NCBI RefSeq assembly: GCF_000702505.1
Contig: NZ_JNIM01000001.1
Location: 2,852,001 to 2,916,000, forward strand
Length of the DNA: 64,000 nucleotides
Reading direction: 5' to 3'
Origin: Thermogemmatispora carboxidivorans
GTDB taxonomy: Bacteria; Chloroflexota; Ktedonobacteria; Ktedonobacterales; Ktedonobacteraceae
The position numbers and the translations under genes were made by a program. The notes under the pieces were generated by a model. That model worked only from the letters and a program-made list of their open reading frames with translations, was not told the DNA's origin and did no database searches. Shown in pieces: positions 8,219 through 17,650 of the stretch (position 1 is its first letter; each line of letters begins with the position of its first letter).

Positions 8219-9835
8219 ATGAGCAATCAAGATCGCGAGATCGGTCTGCGCTATCTGCAGGCTACCTACTACGGCCTATCCTCCCTCCTTGCCGAGGGTC
8301 AGGGTGAGGAGGGCATGCCCGGCGAGCCGCTGAAGTTCAAGATCTATCGTGGCATCCCTCACTATCCGCTCAGTCAGCACCTCCCCCTTTCCCTGGGCGA
8401 TCTACGACGGGCCTTCGCCAGCCAGGAAAGGCCCAACGAGGAGGGACCTCGCTCCCTGGATGAACGGACGCTTTCCTGCCTGCTCTACTACAGCTATGGC
8501 TTCTCGCGCCACGATAGTGGCCTCGATGTCCGCTGGCCTTTCCACCGCCTGGTCGCCTCCGCTCGCTGCTTTTTTCCTGCGGAACTCTACGCCTGGTTGC
8601 CAGCGTCGGCCCCTATCCCTCCGGGCTTCTACCACTATGACAACCTGCATCACGGCCTGGCCGCTCTCAGACAGGGCGACTACCGCGCCGTGCTGAGCAC
8701 GGCTCTCGGCTGCGAGCTGGCCGACAGCCTGGGTGTGCTCTTCGTCAGCGCTTACTTCTGGAAGAATGCTTTTCGCTATCGCAACTTTTCTTATCGGCTG
8801 TGCTCGCAGGAAGTGGGGATGGTGATCGGCAACATTTTGCTGGTCTGCGGCGCGCTGGGCCTTGCTGCCCAGGTCCACTACCAGTTTCTCGATCGTGCTC
8901 TGATCCGCCTGCTCGGCCTGGAAGAGGGTGAGGAGAGTCCTTTCGCCACGCTAGTGCTTTACCCCGCCGGCAGCAAGCGGCAGGCGAGAAAAAAGCTACC
9001 CGCTCCCGCAGTCAGCGCCGAGGCCCTGCTGACGGAGATCGAGGCCATTGCCCCAGCCCATATTAAGTTGAGCGCACTTGACCGCGAGCACTGTCAGAAG
9101 CTGCTGGAGATCGACCAGCATTCACGGCTGGAGAGCAGCGCCGAGCTGGCGCTTTCGCTGCCACCCACCAGGCCGGCCTGTGCTGAGACCGCCACCCCGC
9201 TGCAGGCGCCGGCACCCTGGCCAGAGGAGCTTGAGCTGGTGCAGGCCCTCTACCGGCGCAGCTCTGGCGACGCCTTCTTCCTCCCCCTGTACAGACCCGT
9301 GAGCCAGGCCGCTTTCTGGGAGACCGTGCGCTATAGCCTGGCCCCTTACGAGAGCGACCTCGGCGGCGCTAGCGCATCGCCCGCGTTGGAGCTGTTCATA
9401 GCCATCAACAACGTTGCCGAGATCCCCGCGGGGATCTACCGCTTCTGCCAGCGCTGCTGCGCGTTGCATGTGATTGAGCAGAAGGCGGTAGCTTCTCAGC
9501 TCCAGGCTATTCACAGTACACCGGCTGTTAACTGTGGCAGCGCTCCTTTTGTCGCCTATCCGGTTGCCAACTACGGCGCACTCAGCGCTACACTGGGAAA
9601 CCGCGCCTACCGTATCATGCACATGGAGTGCGGCCTGGTGGCGCAGCGCCTCTCTGTTTTGAGTGCGGCCTTTGGCCTGGTGGCACGCTGTAGCGATAGC
9701 TATCATCTCGATCGCTGCGCACAGCTGCTGCATCTGAGCGAGCAGGTAGAGACGCCCTTGTTTCTGATCGCTTTTGGCTATGAGCGCCCCGGCGCGGGAG
9801 CCGGGGCACGCTATCGGCATAGCATTCGTCTCTGA
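8219..9835 (+). CDS. SagB-like dehydrogenase paralogue 1 with a degenerate active site
   Basis: 538 residues with two tandem nitroreductase-like (FMN) domains, as in TOMM azoline dehydrogenases, which oxidise thiazolines to thiazoles. The first domain has WKNAFRYRNFSYRL (about 180-193), where the family has Lys-Tyr. The catalytic Lys is replaced by Arg, and the FMN-binding PSGGGLYP segment reads as VASARCFFP. The second domain retains NRAYRIMHMECG. The gene lies between the YcaO and LanB genes with short spacing and its own ribosome site (GGAAGGAG). It may be a structural partner of the second SagB, a differently specific oxidase, or inactive. Confidence 0.75.
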   Translation: MSNQDREIGLRYLQATYYGLSSLLAEGQGEEGMPGEPLKFKIYRGIPHYPLSQHLPLSLGDLRRAFASQERPNEEGPRSLDERTLSCLLYYSYGFSRHDSGLDVRWPFHRLVASARCFFPAELYAWLPASAPIPPGFYHYDNLHHGLAALRQGDYRAVLSTALGCELADSLGVLFVSAYFWKNAFRYRNFSYRLCSQEVGMVIGNILLVCGALGLAAQVHYQFLDRALIRLLGLEEGEESPFATLVLYPAGSKRQARKKLPAPAVSAEALLTEIEAIAPAHIKLSALDREHCQKLLEIDQHSRLESSAELALSLPPTRPACAETATPLQAPAPWPEELELVQALYRRSSGDAFFLPLYRPVSQAAFWETVRYSLAPYESDLGGASASPALELFIAINNVAEIPAGIYRFCQRCCALHVIEQKAVASQLQAIHSTPAVNCGSAPFVAYPVANYGALSATLGNRAYRIMHMECGLVAQRLSVLSAAFGLVARCSDSYHLDRCAQLLHLSEQVETPLFLIAFGYERPGAGAGARYRHSIRL

Positions 9836-9852
9836 AGAGAAGAAGAGGAGGC

Positions 9853-12639
9853 ATGAAAGAGCAGCATCTCTGCAGTGTGTCAGGGGACTATGTCGTACGG
9901 GTCGCCGGCCTGCCTCTGACGGCCCTGGCAGTGCTGCGCTTCGAGCGGAGCCTGGTGCTGATTCAGGAGCTGCTACGCCTTGAGGAGAGGCTGAGCAGCA
10001 GCGGCACCCACCTCTCGGAGCAGCTGCACGCGGTGATCGGCACCTTGACGGGCGCTGAGCAGCGCCGACCACGCCAGCAGCTGATCGAATTGCGGCGCGC
10101 TCTCTTCCAGGGTCGTCAACCAGCACCGGCGCTGCTGGCGCCGGATCTGCTGGCCTGCTTACCCGCTGAGCTGCGGGCCGCGATTGGACACTGGCAGGCA
10201 GAGCTTGAGCAACGCGCTGCGCTGCTGGCAGAAGTTCGACGCGTGTTCGTCGCAGAGCTGGACGAGCGCCGGGCGGCCCTGCGCGATCTGGCCGGTCGAG
10301 AGCGCTTTCTCCAGGGCGTGCTCCTCGCCAGTCCAAGCCTCTATCTGGATTGTAGCCGCTGGCTGACGGCAGCTCCGGCTGAGGCCGGTCGCTTTCTCGA
10401 TCGCAAGCTGGAGGACGGGCTGCTCAACTACCTCACGCGCATGGCCGCCAAAACCAGCCCCTATAGTACCTTTACTGCCCTTGCTCACGGTCACTTTGCC
10501 CCAGCACAGGAGCAGCAGGACGAGTTCACGACGGCTGGCACTGAGCGACGCGAGTCAGGGGAGGGGCGCAGTGTCATTGAGCTGAATCTGCTGCTGGTGG
10601 ACCATATCGCCCGAGCACTGGCTCAGTGGCCCGCGGTTCGCCACTCTCTGCGCGTGAGCGTGAACCCCTCTCTCGTCAGCAGCGATAGCGTTCTGCGCTT
10701 CATCAGCCGGGATGAGCTGGGCCGCGAGCGCCTGGCAGCGGTGCGCGCTACGCCATCGCTGCGCGCCGTGCTCCAGCTTGTCGAAGGCCGACAGCCGCTG
10801 AGCTATGGGGAGCTGCTCGAGGCGCTGAGCGCTCTGGACCCGCAGGGAAGACGGCAGGAGCTGGCGGAGGCACTTGATCAGCTCTGTGCTCGTGGCCTGC
10901 TGCAGCTCGATTTCGCTATCCCTGAGCAGGCTCAGGACCATCTGCTCCGCCTCTGTGAGGCGCTCGCCCCTATCGAGCAGAGGCCCGTTCAGGCGATACG
11001 AGGGCTGTTACTGGAGTTACACCAGTCCCTGGCCACTTACGAGCGGACAGCTCAGGCACGCCAGCGTTATGCGCTTCTGCAGCAGCTGCGCGCTCTATTG
11101 GAGCGTCTCTTCTCTGAGCTGGGGCTGAGCGAGCGGCCTGGTTTTGCCCTGCCAGCTAAGAATCTGATCTACGAGCATACTCTGCTGAAGACGGCGCCCG
11201 GCAGCAGTCTCCCTGCCCTGGAGAGCGATCTCCTGGCCGATCTGGCCCTCGTTCAGCGACTGACCAGCCTTTACGATCCGCTGCTCACCGGGCGCCTGGC
11301 GTTGGCCTCCTTCTTCAGGCGGCGCTATGGGGTAGGGGCGACAGTGGACCTGATGACCTTTTACGCAGACTGCTATCGAGAGTGCCAGCAGCTGGCGCCC
11401 GCACTCTTCAGCCAGCCCGCAGGGATGCGCCCAGGGCCATCGACTGCTCCCAGTGCGGCTCAGGCGTTGCAGCTCTTCAGCGCACTCCTCTCTGAGAACG
11501 GCGTTGAGCAAGAGGAACTGGCCCGCGTTATGGCCCTGCGCCAGGAGATAGCGCGCGTTGTGGCCGACCAGCCACCAGACAGCATCAGCGGCATTCGCGC
11601 CCTCGATCGTCAGCGGCTGCATGCCCTACTGGAGCGCTGTCCCGCTTCTGTGGAACTACCCTCCTCGCTGGCGCTCCATTGCCAGCTCTACTGGCAGGAC
11701 GGCCAGCGCTGCCTGGTGCTGAACTCTATTCAGAGCGGCTTCGGGCGCCACCTGCGCCGCCTGGGCTACCTGGAGGCTCAGCTTGCTCCCGCCTCCCGGG
11801 AGAGCGAGATGCAGGCTGGAGGTGCTGCTCTGGCCGACACGGCAGGGCCTCTGCCCGTTGCCATCCAGGGCATCTTCGGCTCCAATCTGAACCTGCGCTT
11901 GCCCGGCAGCGAATACGAGATCGCTTATCCCGGCAGCCCGAGTAGCGGCAGTCCGGAGCGGCTGCTCCCCCTGAGTGACCTGCTGGTCCAGCACGATTCG
12001 GTCAGCCAACGGCTGGTACTGCGCTCCAGACGCTTGAACCGCCAGTTGCTGCCGATGCACCTGGGTCTGATGTCTGATTACTGGTTGCCGCCGCTCTATC
12101 GTTTTCTGCTGTGGGCTTGCGGTGAGACGCCTGGTGAGCGCCTGTGGAGCCTGCGTCTGCTCCTGCTCGATCCTCCCCTGACACGCGGCAGCAAGGACGC
12201 GCGGGAGCCACAGCCGCGCTACCAGCCACGCACCTGTTTAGGGAGGATCTGCCTCAACCGCGCGCATTGGTACCTGCCGCCGGCCTGCTTACCAGTCCGT
12301 CAAAAAGGCGAGTCGCACTTCGACTACTTCCTGAAGGTGCAGCGCTGGTCTGCGCAGCACCGCCTGCCGGCGCGCTGCTTCCTGCGTGTCAATCCTTTCG
12401 ACTTCCAGGCTGCCGAAGGACCTGACGGCTCCGCCTATTCGCTCAGCAAGGAACGTAAGCCGGTTTACCTTGATTTCGAGAGCTATTTCTCGCTCAGTAT
12501 GTTCGAGCACTTGATCGAGAAGAGCAGCTTCGGTCTCCTGCTGGAGGAGGCCCTGCCAGCAGAGACCGATTTGCTGCCTGCTCATGAGGGTGGCTACGTC
12601 TGTGAATATGTCTTTGAAGTCAACCGCCAAGGAGCTTGA
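9853..12639 (+). CDS. LanB-type lantibiotic dehydratase, glutamylation protein (TbtB-like)
   Basis: 928-residue N-terminal-type lantibiotic dehydratase. In this family, glutamyl-tRNA is used to glutamylate Ser/Thr side chains of the precursor as the first half of dehydration. The hallmark KTSPYSTFT motif is at about residue 200, preceded by LLNYLTRMAA. The fused elimination domain of full-length NisB is absent. Two separate SpaB_C-type genes follow, as in thiopeptide clusters. The start has GAAGAGGAGGC just upstream. The stop is 1 bp from the next start. Confidence 0.87.
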   Translation: MKEQHLCSVSGDYVVRVAGLPLTALAVLRFERSLVLIQELLRLEERLSSSGTHLSEQLHAVIGTLTGAEQRRPRQQLIELRRALFQGRQPAPALLAPDLLACLPAELRAAIGHWQAELEQRAALLAEVRRVFVAELDERRAALRDLAGRERFLQGVLLASPSLYLDCSRWLTAAPAEAGRFLDRKLEDGLLNYLTRMAAKTSPYSTFTALAHGHFAPAQEQQDEFTTAGTERRESGEGRSVIELNLLLVDHIARALAQWPAVRHSLRVSVNPSLVSSDSVLRFISRDELGRERLAAVRATPSLRAVLQLVEGRQPLSYGELLEALSALDPQGRRQELAEALDQLCARGLLQLDFAIPEQAQDHLLRLCEALAPIEQRPVQAIRGLLLELHQSLATYERTAQARQRYALLQQLRALLERLFSELGLSERPGFALPAKNLIYEHTLLKTAPGSSLPALESDLLADLALVQRLTSLYDPLLTGRLALASFFRRRYGVGATVDLMTFYADCYRECQQLAPALFSQPAGMRPGPSTAPSAAQALQLFSALLSENGVEQEELARVMALRQEIARVVADQPPDSISGIRALDRQRLHALLERCPASVELPSSLALHCQLYWQDGQRCLVLNSIQSGFGRHLRRLGYLEAQLAPASRESEMQAGGAALADTAGPLPVAIQGIFGSNLNLRLPGSEYEIAYPGSPSSGSPERLLPLSDLLVQHDSVSQRLVLRSRRLNRQLLPMHLGLMSDYWLPPLYRFLLWACGETPGERLWSLRLLLLDPPLTRGSKDAREPQPRYQPRTCLGRICLNRAHWYLPPACLPVRQKGESHFDYFLKVQRWSAQHRLPARCFLRVNPFDFQAAEGPDGSAYSLSKERKPVYLDFESYFSLSMFEHLIEKSSFGLLLEEALPAETDLLPAHEGGYVCEYVFEVNRQGA

Positions 12640-12640
12640 G

Positions 12641-13684
12641 ATGACGGAGCAGCCCCGCTGGATCAGCGCCCATCTTTTCTATCACGGCGATCTGAGTGCG
12701 CTCCTGGTGGACTGCGTCCAGCCCCTGCTTACGCGCCTGGAGCAGCGTGGCCTGATCGCGTCCTATTTCTTCGTGCGCTATTGGCAAGGGGGACCACACC
12801 TTCGCCTGCGCCTCTTGCCACAGACGGCCAATGCTTCGGAGTCGATCATGGATGAGGTGCGCCGGGCCGCCGCTGGCTATTTTCAGCAGCATCCAGCTCC
12901 CGACTCGCTGGACCCAGGGCACTACCAGGAGATCAGCAGCTATCTCTCCTTGATGGAGTATGGCCGCGCTGAGTCAGGGCCGCTCTATCCGAATAACAGT
13001 GTGCACTTTCTGCCCTATATGCCAGAATATGAGCACTACGGTGGGCAGCAGGCCATGCCTTCCATCGAAGAGCATTTCTGGAAGTCGAGCGCCATCGCCC
13101 TGGCCTTGCTGTGCCAGGGCGCCGACCGCAAGCAGCGCACGGCTCATAGTACGGCGGCTATGCTACTGACCGCCGCCCTGGCAGATCCGACGCGCACCGC
13201 AACGGCCCGGGTGATCGAGCACTTCTACTTTTCCTGGGAGCGCATGCCCGTCAGTCTACGCTCCCAGCTGCTGGCTCGCTTTGATCAGCAGTACGAGCAG
13301 CAGCGCCAGCGTCTTGAGCGGCTCAGCGAACAGCTCTTGCAGCTCTCCGCCCAGGAAGAGCCAGACCTCGACGGCTTCTCAACGGCCCTCGGGCGCTGGC
13401 TGCACAGCATTCGTCAGCTCTACCGCAAGCTCCAGGAGCTGGATCAGGCCGGCCTGCTGCTGCCACAACCGCTGTCCGCCAGGCCGGCGAGGCCGTCGTC
13501 GATCACGATCGGCACGCCGTTGAGTATTGTGCTCCGTTGTGCCCATATGCACAATAACCGTCTTGGGCTGCTGATCCTCGAGGAGGCCTACGTCCTTCAC
13601 CTTCTCAAGCGCGCCCTCAGCGAGGAGGACTGGACCAGCGACTCCAATCAGCAGCCCGAGCCGTTCGCTGGCAGCCCATTTTAG
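12641..13684 (+). CDS. Thiopeptide-type SpaB_C domain protein 1
   Basis: 347 residues from the ATG at 12641, which follows AAGGAG. A longer frame would run back into the LanB gene. Family features are SYFFVRYWQGGPHLRLRL near the N-terminus, SGPLYPNNSVHFLPY in the middle and a C-terminal CAHMHNNRLGL, which resembles the NisB elimination-domain end. Such stand-alone proteins either eliminate glutamate to form Dha/Dhb (TbtC) or perform the [4+2] pyridine-forming cycloaddition (TbtD). The HMHNNRL motif makes elimination plausible, but I cannot settle it by eye. Confidence 0.78.
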   Translation: MTEQPRWISAHLFYHGDLSALLVDCVQPLLTRLEQRGLIASYFFVRYWQGGPHLRLRLLPQTANASESIMDEVRRAAAGYFQQHPAPDSLDPGHYQEISSYLSLMEYGRAESGPLYPNNSVHFLPYMPEYEHYGGQQAMPSIEEHFWKSSAIALALLCQGADRKQRTAHSTAAMLLTAALADPTRTATARVIEHFYFSWERMPVSLRSQLLARFDQQYEQQRQRLERLSEQLLQLSAQEEPDLDGFSTALGRWLHSIRQLYRKLQELDQAGLLLPQPLSARPARPSSITIGTPLSIVLRCAHMHNNRLGLLILEEAYVLHLLKRALSEEDWTSDSNQQPEPFAGSPF

Positions 13685-13699
13685 AGACAGGAGCAAGCC

Positions 13700-14878
13700 A
13701 TGTCTGGCAGTAGCGTCGCTCGTCCCGAAGCCTGCGCCTGGCAGAGTGCCCACGTGTACTACTACGATGAGCAGAAAGATGCTCTGCTCCTCGACTGCAT
13801 TCAGCCGCTGTTCGCGCAGGCCAGGCCCATTACACCCCGACTCTTCTTCGTGCGTCACTGGCTGCGCGGTCCACACCTGCGCCTGCGCTTTTATTGCTCG
13901 TCGATGCAGTTTGCTGCCACGCTCAAGCCGCTGATCGAGTCGACCGTCGGCGGCTACCTGCGCCAGCATCCTTCTACCACTCGCCTGGACGAGGAGCAGC
14001 TGAAGCCCCTCTATGCCACGCTGGCGCGCCAGGAGCAGGAGACCGGGCCGCTTTTTCCGCTCTACCCCGACAATTCGATCCAGTATCTGCCCTACGACCG
14101 TCGCCTGCAGGTGCTCGGCTCCGAGGCCCTGGCAAGCCTGTTGGAAGATTTCTACGTCGACACCAACGACCTGGCCTTTGCTATGCTGGCCTACCTGCGT
14201 CAGGGCCATTCGCTGCTAACTCTCTGTTTCGATCTGATGATCACCGTGGCCCATCGGCAAGGCCAGCATCTGGCGCGCGGCTTTCTCTCCTATCGCTCTC
14301 ATGCCGAGGGCTTCATCATTGCCAGCTCCGACCCTGCTCGGACACGCGCCCTTCTTGAGAGCCGCTATCAGCAGCAGGCCAGGACGCTGGTCGCCCGACT
14401 ACGGCAGCTACTGGCCGCCCTGGATCGGGCGCAGGATACCTTTCCTTTCACTCTGGCCTGGTCGCAGTTGATGCAGCGCTATCAGGAACGCGCCGCTCAG
14501 CTGATCACCACCGGTCAGATCGATCTGAGCCTGGCCAGTCTGGAGACAGGCGAGGGGGACAGCTCATCTGTACGCCGAAATCTGGCCGCCAGCGCCTTCC
14601 ATAGCGCTCTGGAGCGTGATCAGGAGCGCAAGCAGGCGCTCTACAGCGATCCCTGGTTCCAGAGCTACCGTCTGGTACTGAACCTGCTCTACCTGCACTT
14701 CAGTCGTCTGGGTCTGCGCCCGCTCGATCGTTTTCTGCTCTGCCACCTGGCTGCCAATGCTGTCGAGGAGGCTCTCAAGATCGATGCCGTTGAGATGGTG
14801 AGCGCCTTCAGCGCTGGAGCCTGGTCAGGGCCAACACATTGGCCAGCAGAAGGAGGGAGACAGCATGCTGGAGGCTGA
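13700..14878 (+). CDS. Thiopeptide-type SpaB_C domain protein 2
   Basis: 392 residues, a second member of the same family with LFFVRHWLRGPHLRLRF near the N-terminus, TGPLFPLYPDNSIQYLPY in the middle and a C-terminal LLYLHFSRLG followed by DRFLLCHLAANAVEEAL. Two different SpaB_C proteins beside one split LanB match the thiomuracin B/C/D set, where one is the eliminase and the other the macrocyclising pyridine synthase. The assignment between the two copies is unresolved. The 3' end overlaps the next gene by 14 bp. Confidence 0.78.
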   Translation: MSGSSVARPEACAWQSAHVYYYDEQKDALLLDCIQPLFAQARPITPRLFFVRHWLRGPHLRLRFYCSSMQFAATLKPLIESTVGGYLRQHPSTTRLDEEQLKPLYATLARQEQETGPLFPLYPDNSIQYLPYDRRLQVLGSEALASLLEDFYVDTNDLAFAMLAYLRQGHSLLTLCFDLMITVAHRQGQHLARGFLSYRSHAEGFIIASSDPARTRALLESRYQQQARTLVARLRQLLAALDRAQDTFPFTLAWSQLMQRYQERAAQLITTGQIDLSLASLETGEGDSSSVRRNLAASAFHSALERDQERKQALYSDPWFQSYRLVLNLLYLHFSRLGLRPLDRFLLCHLAANAVEEALKIDAVEMVSAFSAGAWSGPTHWPAEGGRQHAGG

Positions 14879-16574
14879 GCGCACGGCCTCGCTGCCCGGG
14901 CAGCCGCCAGAGGAAGCGCCGCTGACAGCGCTCCAGCGCTATATCGCGGAGGCCCAGCATTTTCCGGAGCGCGAGGTGGTGGACTGGCAGCACGCTCCGC
15001 TGAAATATAAAGTCTATCGCGGCGGTGATTGCCTGCGCCTGGCTTATCTGAGACCACCCTTACCAGGAGCCAGCCAGGAGAAAGCTCGCCAGCGCCAGCC
15101 GTTTGGAGCCGCTCAGTTCGGCCAGATGCTGGCTGCTATCTATGGTCTGACGCGCCAGCGCTGGACCGGGGCCGAGAGCTATAACGCTATCGCCGCCGGG
15201 AGTACGCTGCCGATCCTTGACCCGCATACACACCCCTTCAAGCAGGATCTGCTGCGTCCCGTGCCTTCCGGCGGGGGCCTCTACCCCTGTGAGGTCTATG
15301 CCGTGATCGGCGCTGGCCAGACCCTGCCAGCCGGCGTCTACCACTATGACCCCGTCCACCACGCTCTGGACGTGATCCAGGACGTCGAAACCTGCTCTGG
15401 TCAGGGCAACCAGCCCCTGACTGCGCTGCTGGAGACGCTGCTTGAGCCACCAGCCTGCAACGCCGACTTCGCGCTGGTCCTGAGCTGCTTCTTCTGGAAG
15501 AACGCCTTCAAGTACGGAGAATTTGCCTACCGTTTGCAAGGTCTCGACCTGGGGATCGTGCTGGGCCAGGCGCTGGCGGTCGGCAGCTCCTACGGGCTAG
15601 AGAGCAGCGTTCATTTCCGCTTCGTCGACAGCGCTGTCAATGCACTGCTGCAGCTGGACGAGGCCTATGAGAGTGCGTATGCGGTCATCGTTTTCAGTCT
15701 TGGGGAGAGGCCGCGCGCTCCAGGCGTGGGCTGGCAGCGCTGGCAGAAAGCGGCTGTCTCCCCGTCCAGCGCGGCAGACGAGCGGGTACGTCTGCAGCCC
15801 CTCAGTAGTCTGCCGCTCTCCGCAGCCCTGCATCGCGCCTCACTGATCAGAGCGCGTAGCCAGTCTCAGCCTCAGCCTGGGGATCACGGAGCAGAGGAAG
15901 ATCTGCGGGGACCAGTCGCGGCCTCTACCATCGCTCTGAGCGACGATCTCGGGCTGGAGCTGGCCAGGGGTACGCCACGACGCCATTCAGCGCGCCACTA
16001 CTTCCAGCCCGGCCTCATCAGTGAGCAGCAGTGCGCACAGTTGCTCTATGCTGCTGGGCGCGCCCTACAGAGCGATCTCGCCCTTCCCGGGCCCTGTCCG
16101 CCTCGCCTGCTGCTCTATTGTCTTGTCGCTGACGTACACGGCCTCGATCCCGGCATCTACTGTTATACGCCCGGTGCTCGCCATTGGCAGCTTGTCAGGC
16201 CAGGAGATAACCGTCTACAATTACAGCAAATCGTGGCTCATACCGGCTATCACAATGTCTATCACATCAATCTGCATATCTTCCCAGTCGGAGAGTACAG
16301 CGAAGGAGTACGCCGCTACGGACCCCGCTGGTATCGTATCCAGAACATGCTGGCAGGGAGCGCCATTCAGCGCCTCTATCTGGCTGCTGCGCTGCTCGGC
16401 CTGGGCTGCCATACCAGCCTGGCCTATTCCATTGAAGGAGTCAACAGGTTGCTTGGCCTCGAAAGAGGAGCAACAGCGCTGGCTCAGGTATTGATCGCGC
16501 CCGAGCGACTCGCGGGGCAATATTATGAGCTGCCGCTCGTGGCAGCCCTGGCAGCAGCGTGGCCAGAAGGATAA
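14865..16574 (+). CDS. SagB-type azoline dehydrogenase paralogue 2, active-site complete
   Basis: FMN-dependent oxidase of 569 residues that would oxidise thiazolines to thiazoles. The first nitroreductase domain carries RPVPSGGGLYPCEVY (about 131-145) for FMN binding and FKYGEFAYRL (about 215), which supplies the Lys-Tyr catalytic pair known from McbC and BcerB. The second domain (GPRWYRIQNMLAG, then LAAALLGLGCHTSL) completes the two-domain architecture. The ATG follows GAAGGAGGGAG and lies inside the end of the preceding gene. It is probably the working dehydrogenase, with paralogue 1 in a secondary role. Confidence 0.85.
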   Translation: MLEAERTASLPGQPPEEAPLTALQRYIAEAQHFPEREVVDWQHAPLKYKVYRGGDCLRLAYLRPPLPGASQEKARQRQPFGAAQFGQMLAAIYGLTRQRWTGAESYNAIAAGSTLPILDPHTHPFKQDLLRPVPSGGGLYPCEVYAVIGAGQTLPAGVYHYDPVHHALDVIQDVETCSGQGNQPLTALLETLLEPPACNADFALVLSCFFWKNAFKYGEFAYRLQGLDLGIVLGQALAVGSSYGLESSVHFRFVDSAVNALLQLDEAYESAYAVIVFSLGERPRAPGVGWQRWQKAAVSPSSAADERVRLQPLSSLPLSAALHRASLIRARSQSQPQPGDHGAEEDLRGPVAASTIALSDDLGLELARGTPRRHSARHYFQPGLISEQQCAQLLYAAGRALQSDLALPGPCPPRLLLYCLVADVHGLDPGIYCYTPGARHWQLVRPGDNRLQLQQIVAHTGYHNVYHINLHIFPVGEYSEGVRRYGPRWYRIQNMLAGSAIQRLYLAAALLGLGCHTSLAYSIEGVNRLLGLERGATALAQVLIAPERLAGQYYELPLVAALAAAWPEG

Positions 16575-16622
16575 GAGAGCGCTCGCTACCAACCATTGAG
16601 CGTAAGGAAGGAGGTCAGCGTC

Positions 16623-17570
16623 GTGAGCGGGAACAGTGCCGCGATTATCTCAATAGAGAGCGTCCATAAGTCCTATGGGAGCCTGAAGGCCCTCGATGGG
16701 GTCTCCTTGCAGATCTGCAGCGCTGAATGCTTTGGTCTGCTCGGCCCCAATGGGGCCGGGAAAACCACCCTGCTCTCGTGCATTGAAGGACTCATCAGCT
16801 TTCAGGAGGGACATATCACCGTCAACGGCTATGATGTCGCCCGCCATCCCCGCAAAGTGAAGAGCATACTGGGGGTGCAACTTCAGGATGAAACGCTTTT
16901 CACTGACTTGAAGGCTATTGAGGCTATACAGTTCTACGGTGCACTCTACAACACCTTCCCATCGCGGGCCGAGGCCCTGGCCCTGCTGGAACGCTTTGAC
17001 CTGGCCGAGAAGCACAATGCCCGCATCGGCACGCTCTCGGGTGGTCAGCAGAAACGCCTGACGCTGGCGCTGGCGATGGTCCACGGGCCAGCCATTGTCT
17101 TGCTGGACGAACCAACCACCGGGCTTGATCCCCAGGCACGTCATCATATCTGGGACATCGTGCGCCGTCTGCGCAGCGAAGGCAAAACCATCATTCTGAC
17201 GACGCACTACATTGAGGAGGCCGAGATCCTCTGCGACCGCGTGGGGATCATCGATCACGGCAAGATTCTGGCACTGGGCACACCGCGCGAGCTGATCGAG
17301 CGCATGGGCAATCTCTCAACGGTGCGCGCCAGCCTCTATCTGCCAGCCGAGAAGCTACAGCAGCTGCAAACGGCGGACTGCGTCCAGGCAGTGAGTAGCG
17401 ACAACGGCCTGCTGAGTGTGCAGACTAGCGATCCGCAGCGCGTCCTGGCCCTGCTGGAGGAGATCGGCCAGGAGACAGGAAGCCGCCCGCAAAACGTCTC
17501 GATCCGCCAGCCCAATCTCGAAGATGTCTTTCTCTCGCTGACGGGCCGCAGCATTGGACCAGCGGACTAA
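16623..17570 (+). CDS. ABC exporter ATP-binding protein
   Basis: 315-residue ATPase of an ABC-2 exporter with GPNGAGKTTL (Walker A), LSGGQQKRL (signature), IVLLDEPTTGLDP (Walker B) and the TTHYIEEAEIL switch region. It belongs to the CcmA/drug-resistance type. I choose the GTG at 16623, 8 nt after GGAAGGAGG, over the TTG at 16596. With the next gene it should export the finished RiPP and probably gives the producer self-protection. Confidence 0.87.
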   Translation: MSGNSAAIISIESVHKSYGSLKALDGVSLQICSAECFGLLGPNGAGKTTLLSCIEGLISFQEGHITVNGYDVARHPRKVKSILGVQLQDETLFTDLKAIEAIQFYGALYNTFPSRAEALALLERFDLAEKHNARIGTLSGGQQKRLTLALAMVHGPAIVLLDEPTTGLDPQARHHIWDIVRRLRSEGKTIILTTHYIEEAEILCDRVGIIDHGKILALGTPRELIERMGNLSTVRASLYLPAEKLQQLQTADCVQAVSSDNGLLSVQTSDPQRVLALLEEIGQETGSRPQNVSIRQPNLEDVFLSLTGRSIGPAD

Positions 17571-17650
17571 TGGCTGGCTCCCCCTTACGTTCGGCTCCAC
17601 GCTGCCTCGTTCGGCCTCGCCATCCAAGATGAGAGAGAAAGGAATCGCCT

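Noticed and set aside
9122..10336. 404-codon minus-strand frame
   Set aside because: Antisense to SagB paralogue 1 and the LanB gene, with low-complexity Ala/Arg composition and no motifs.
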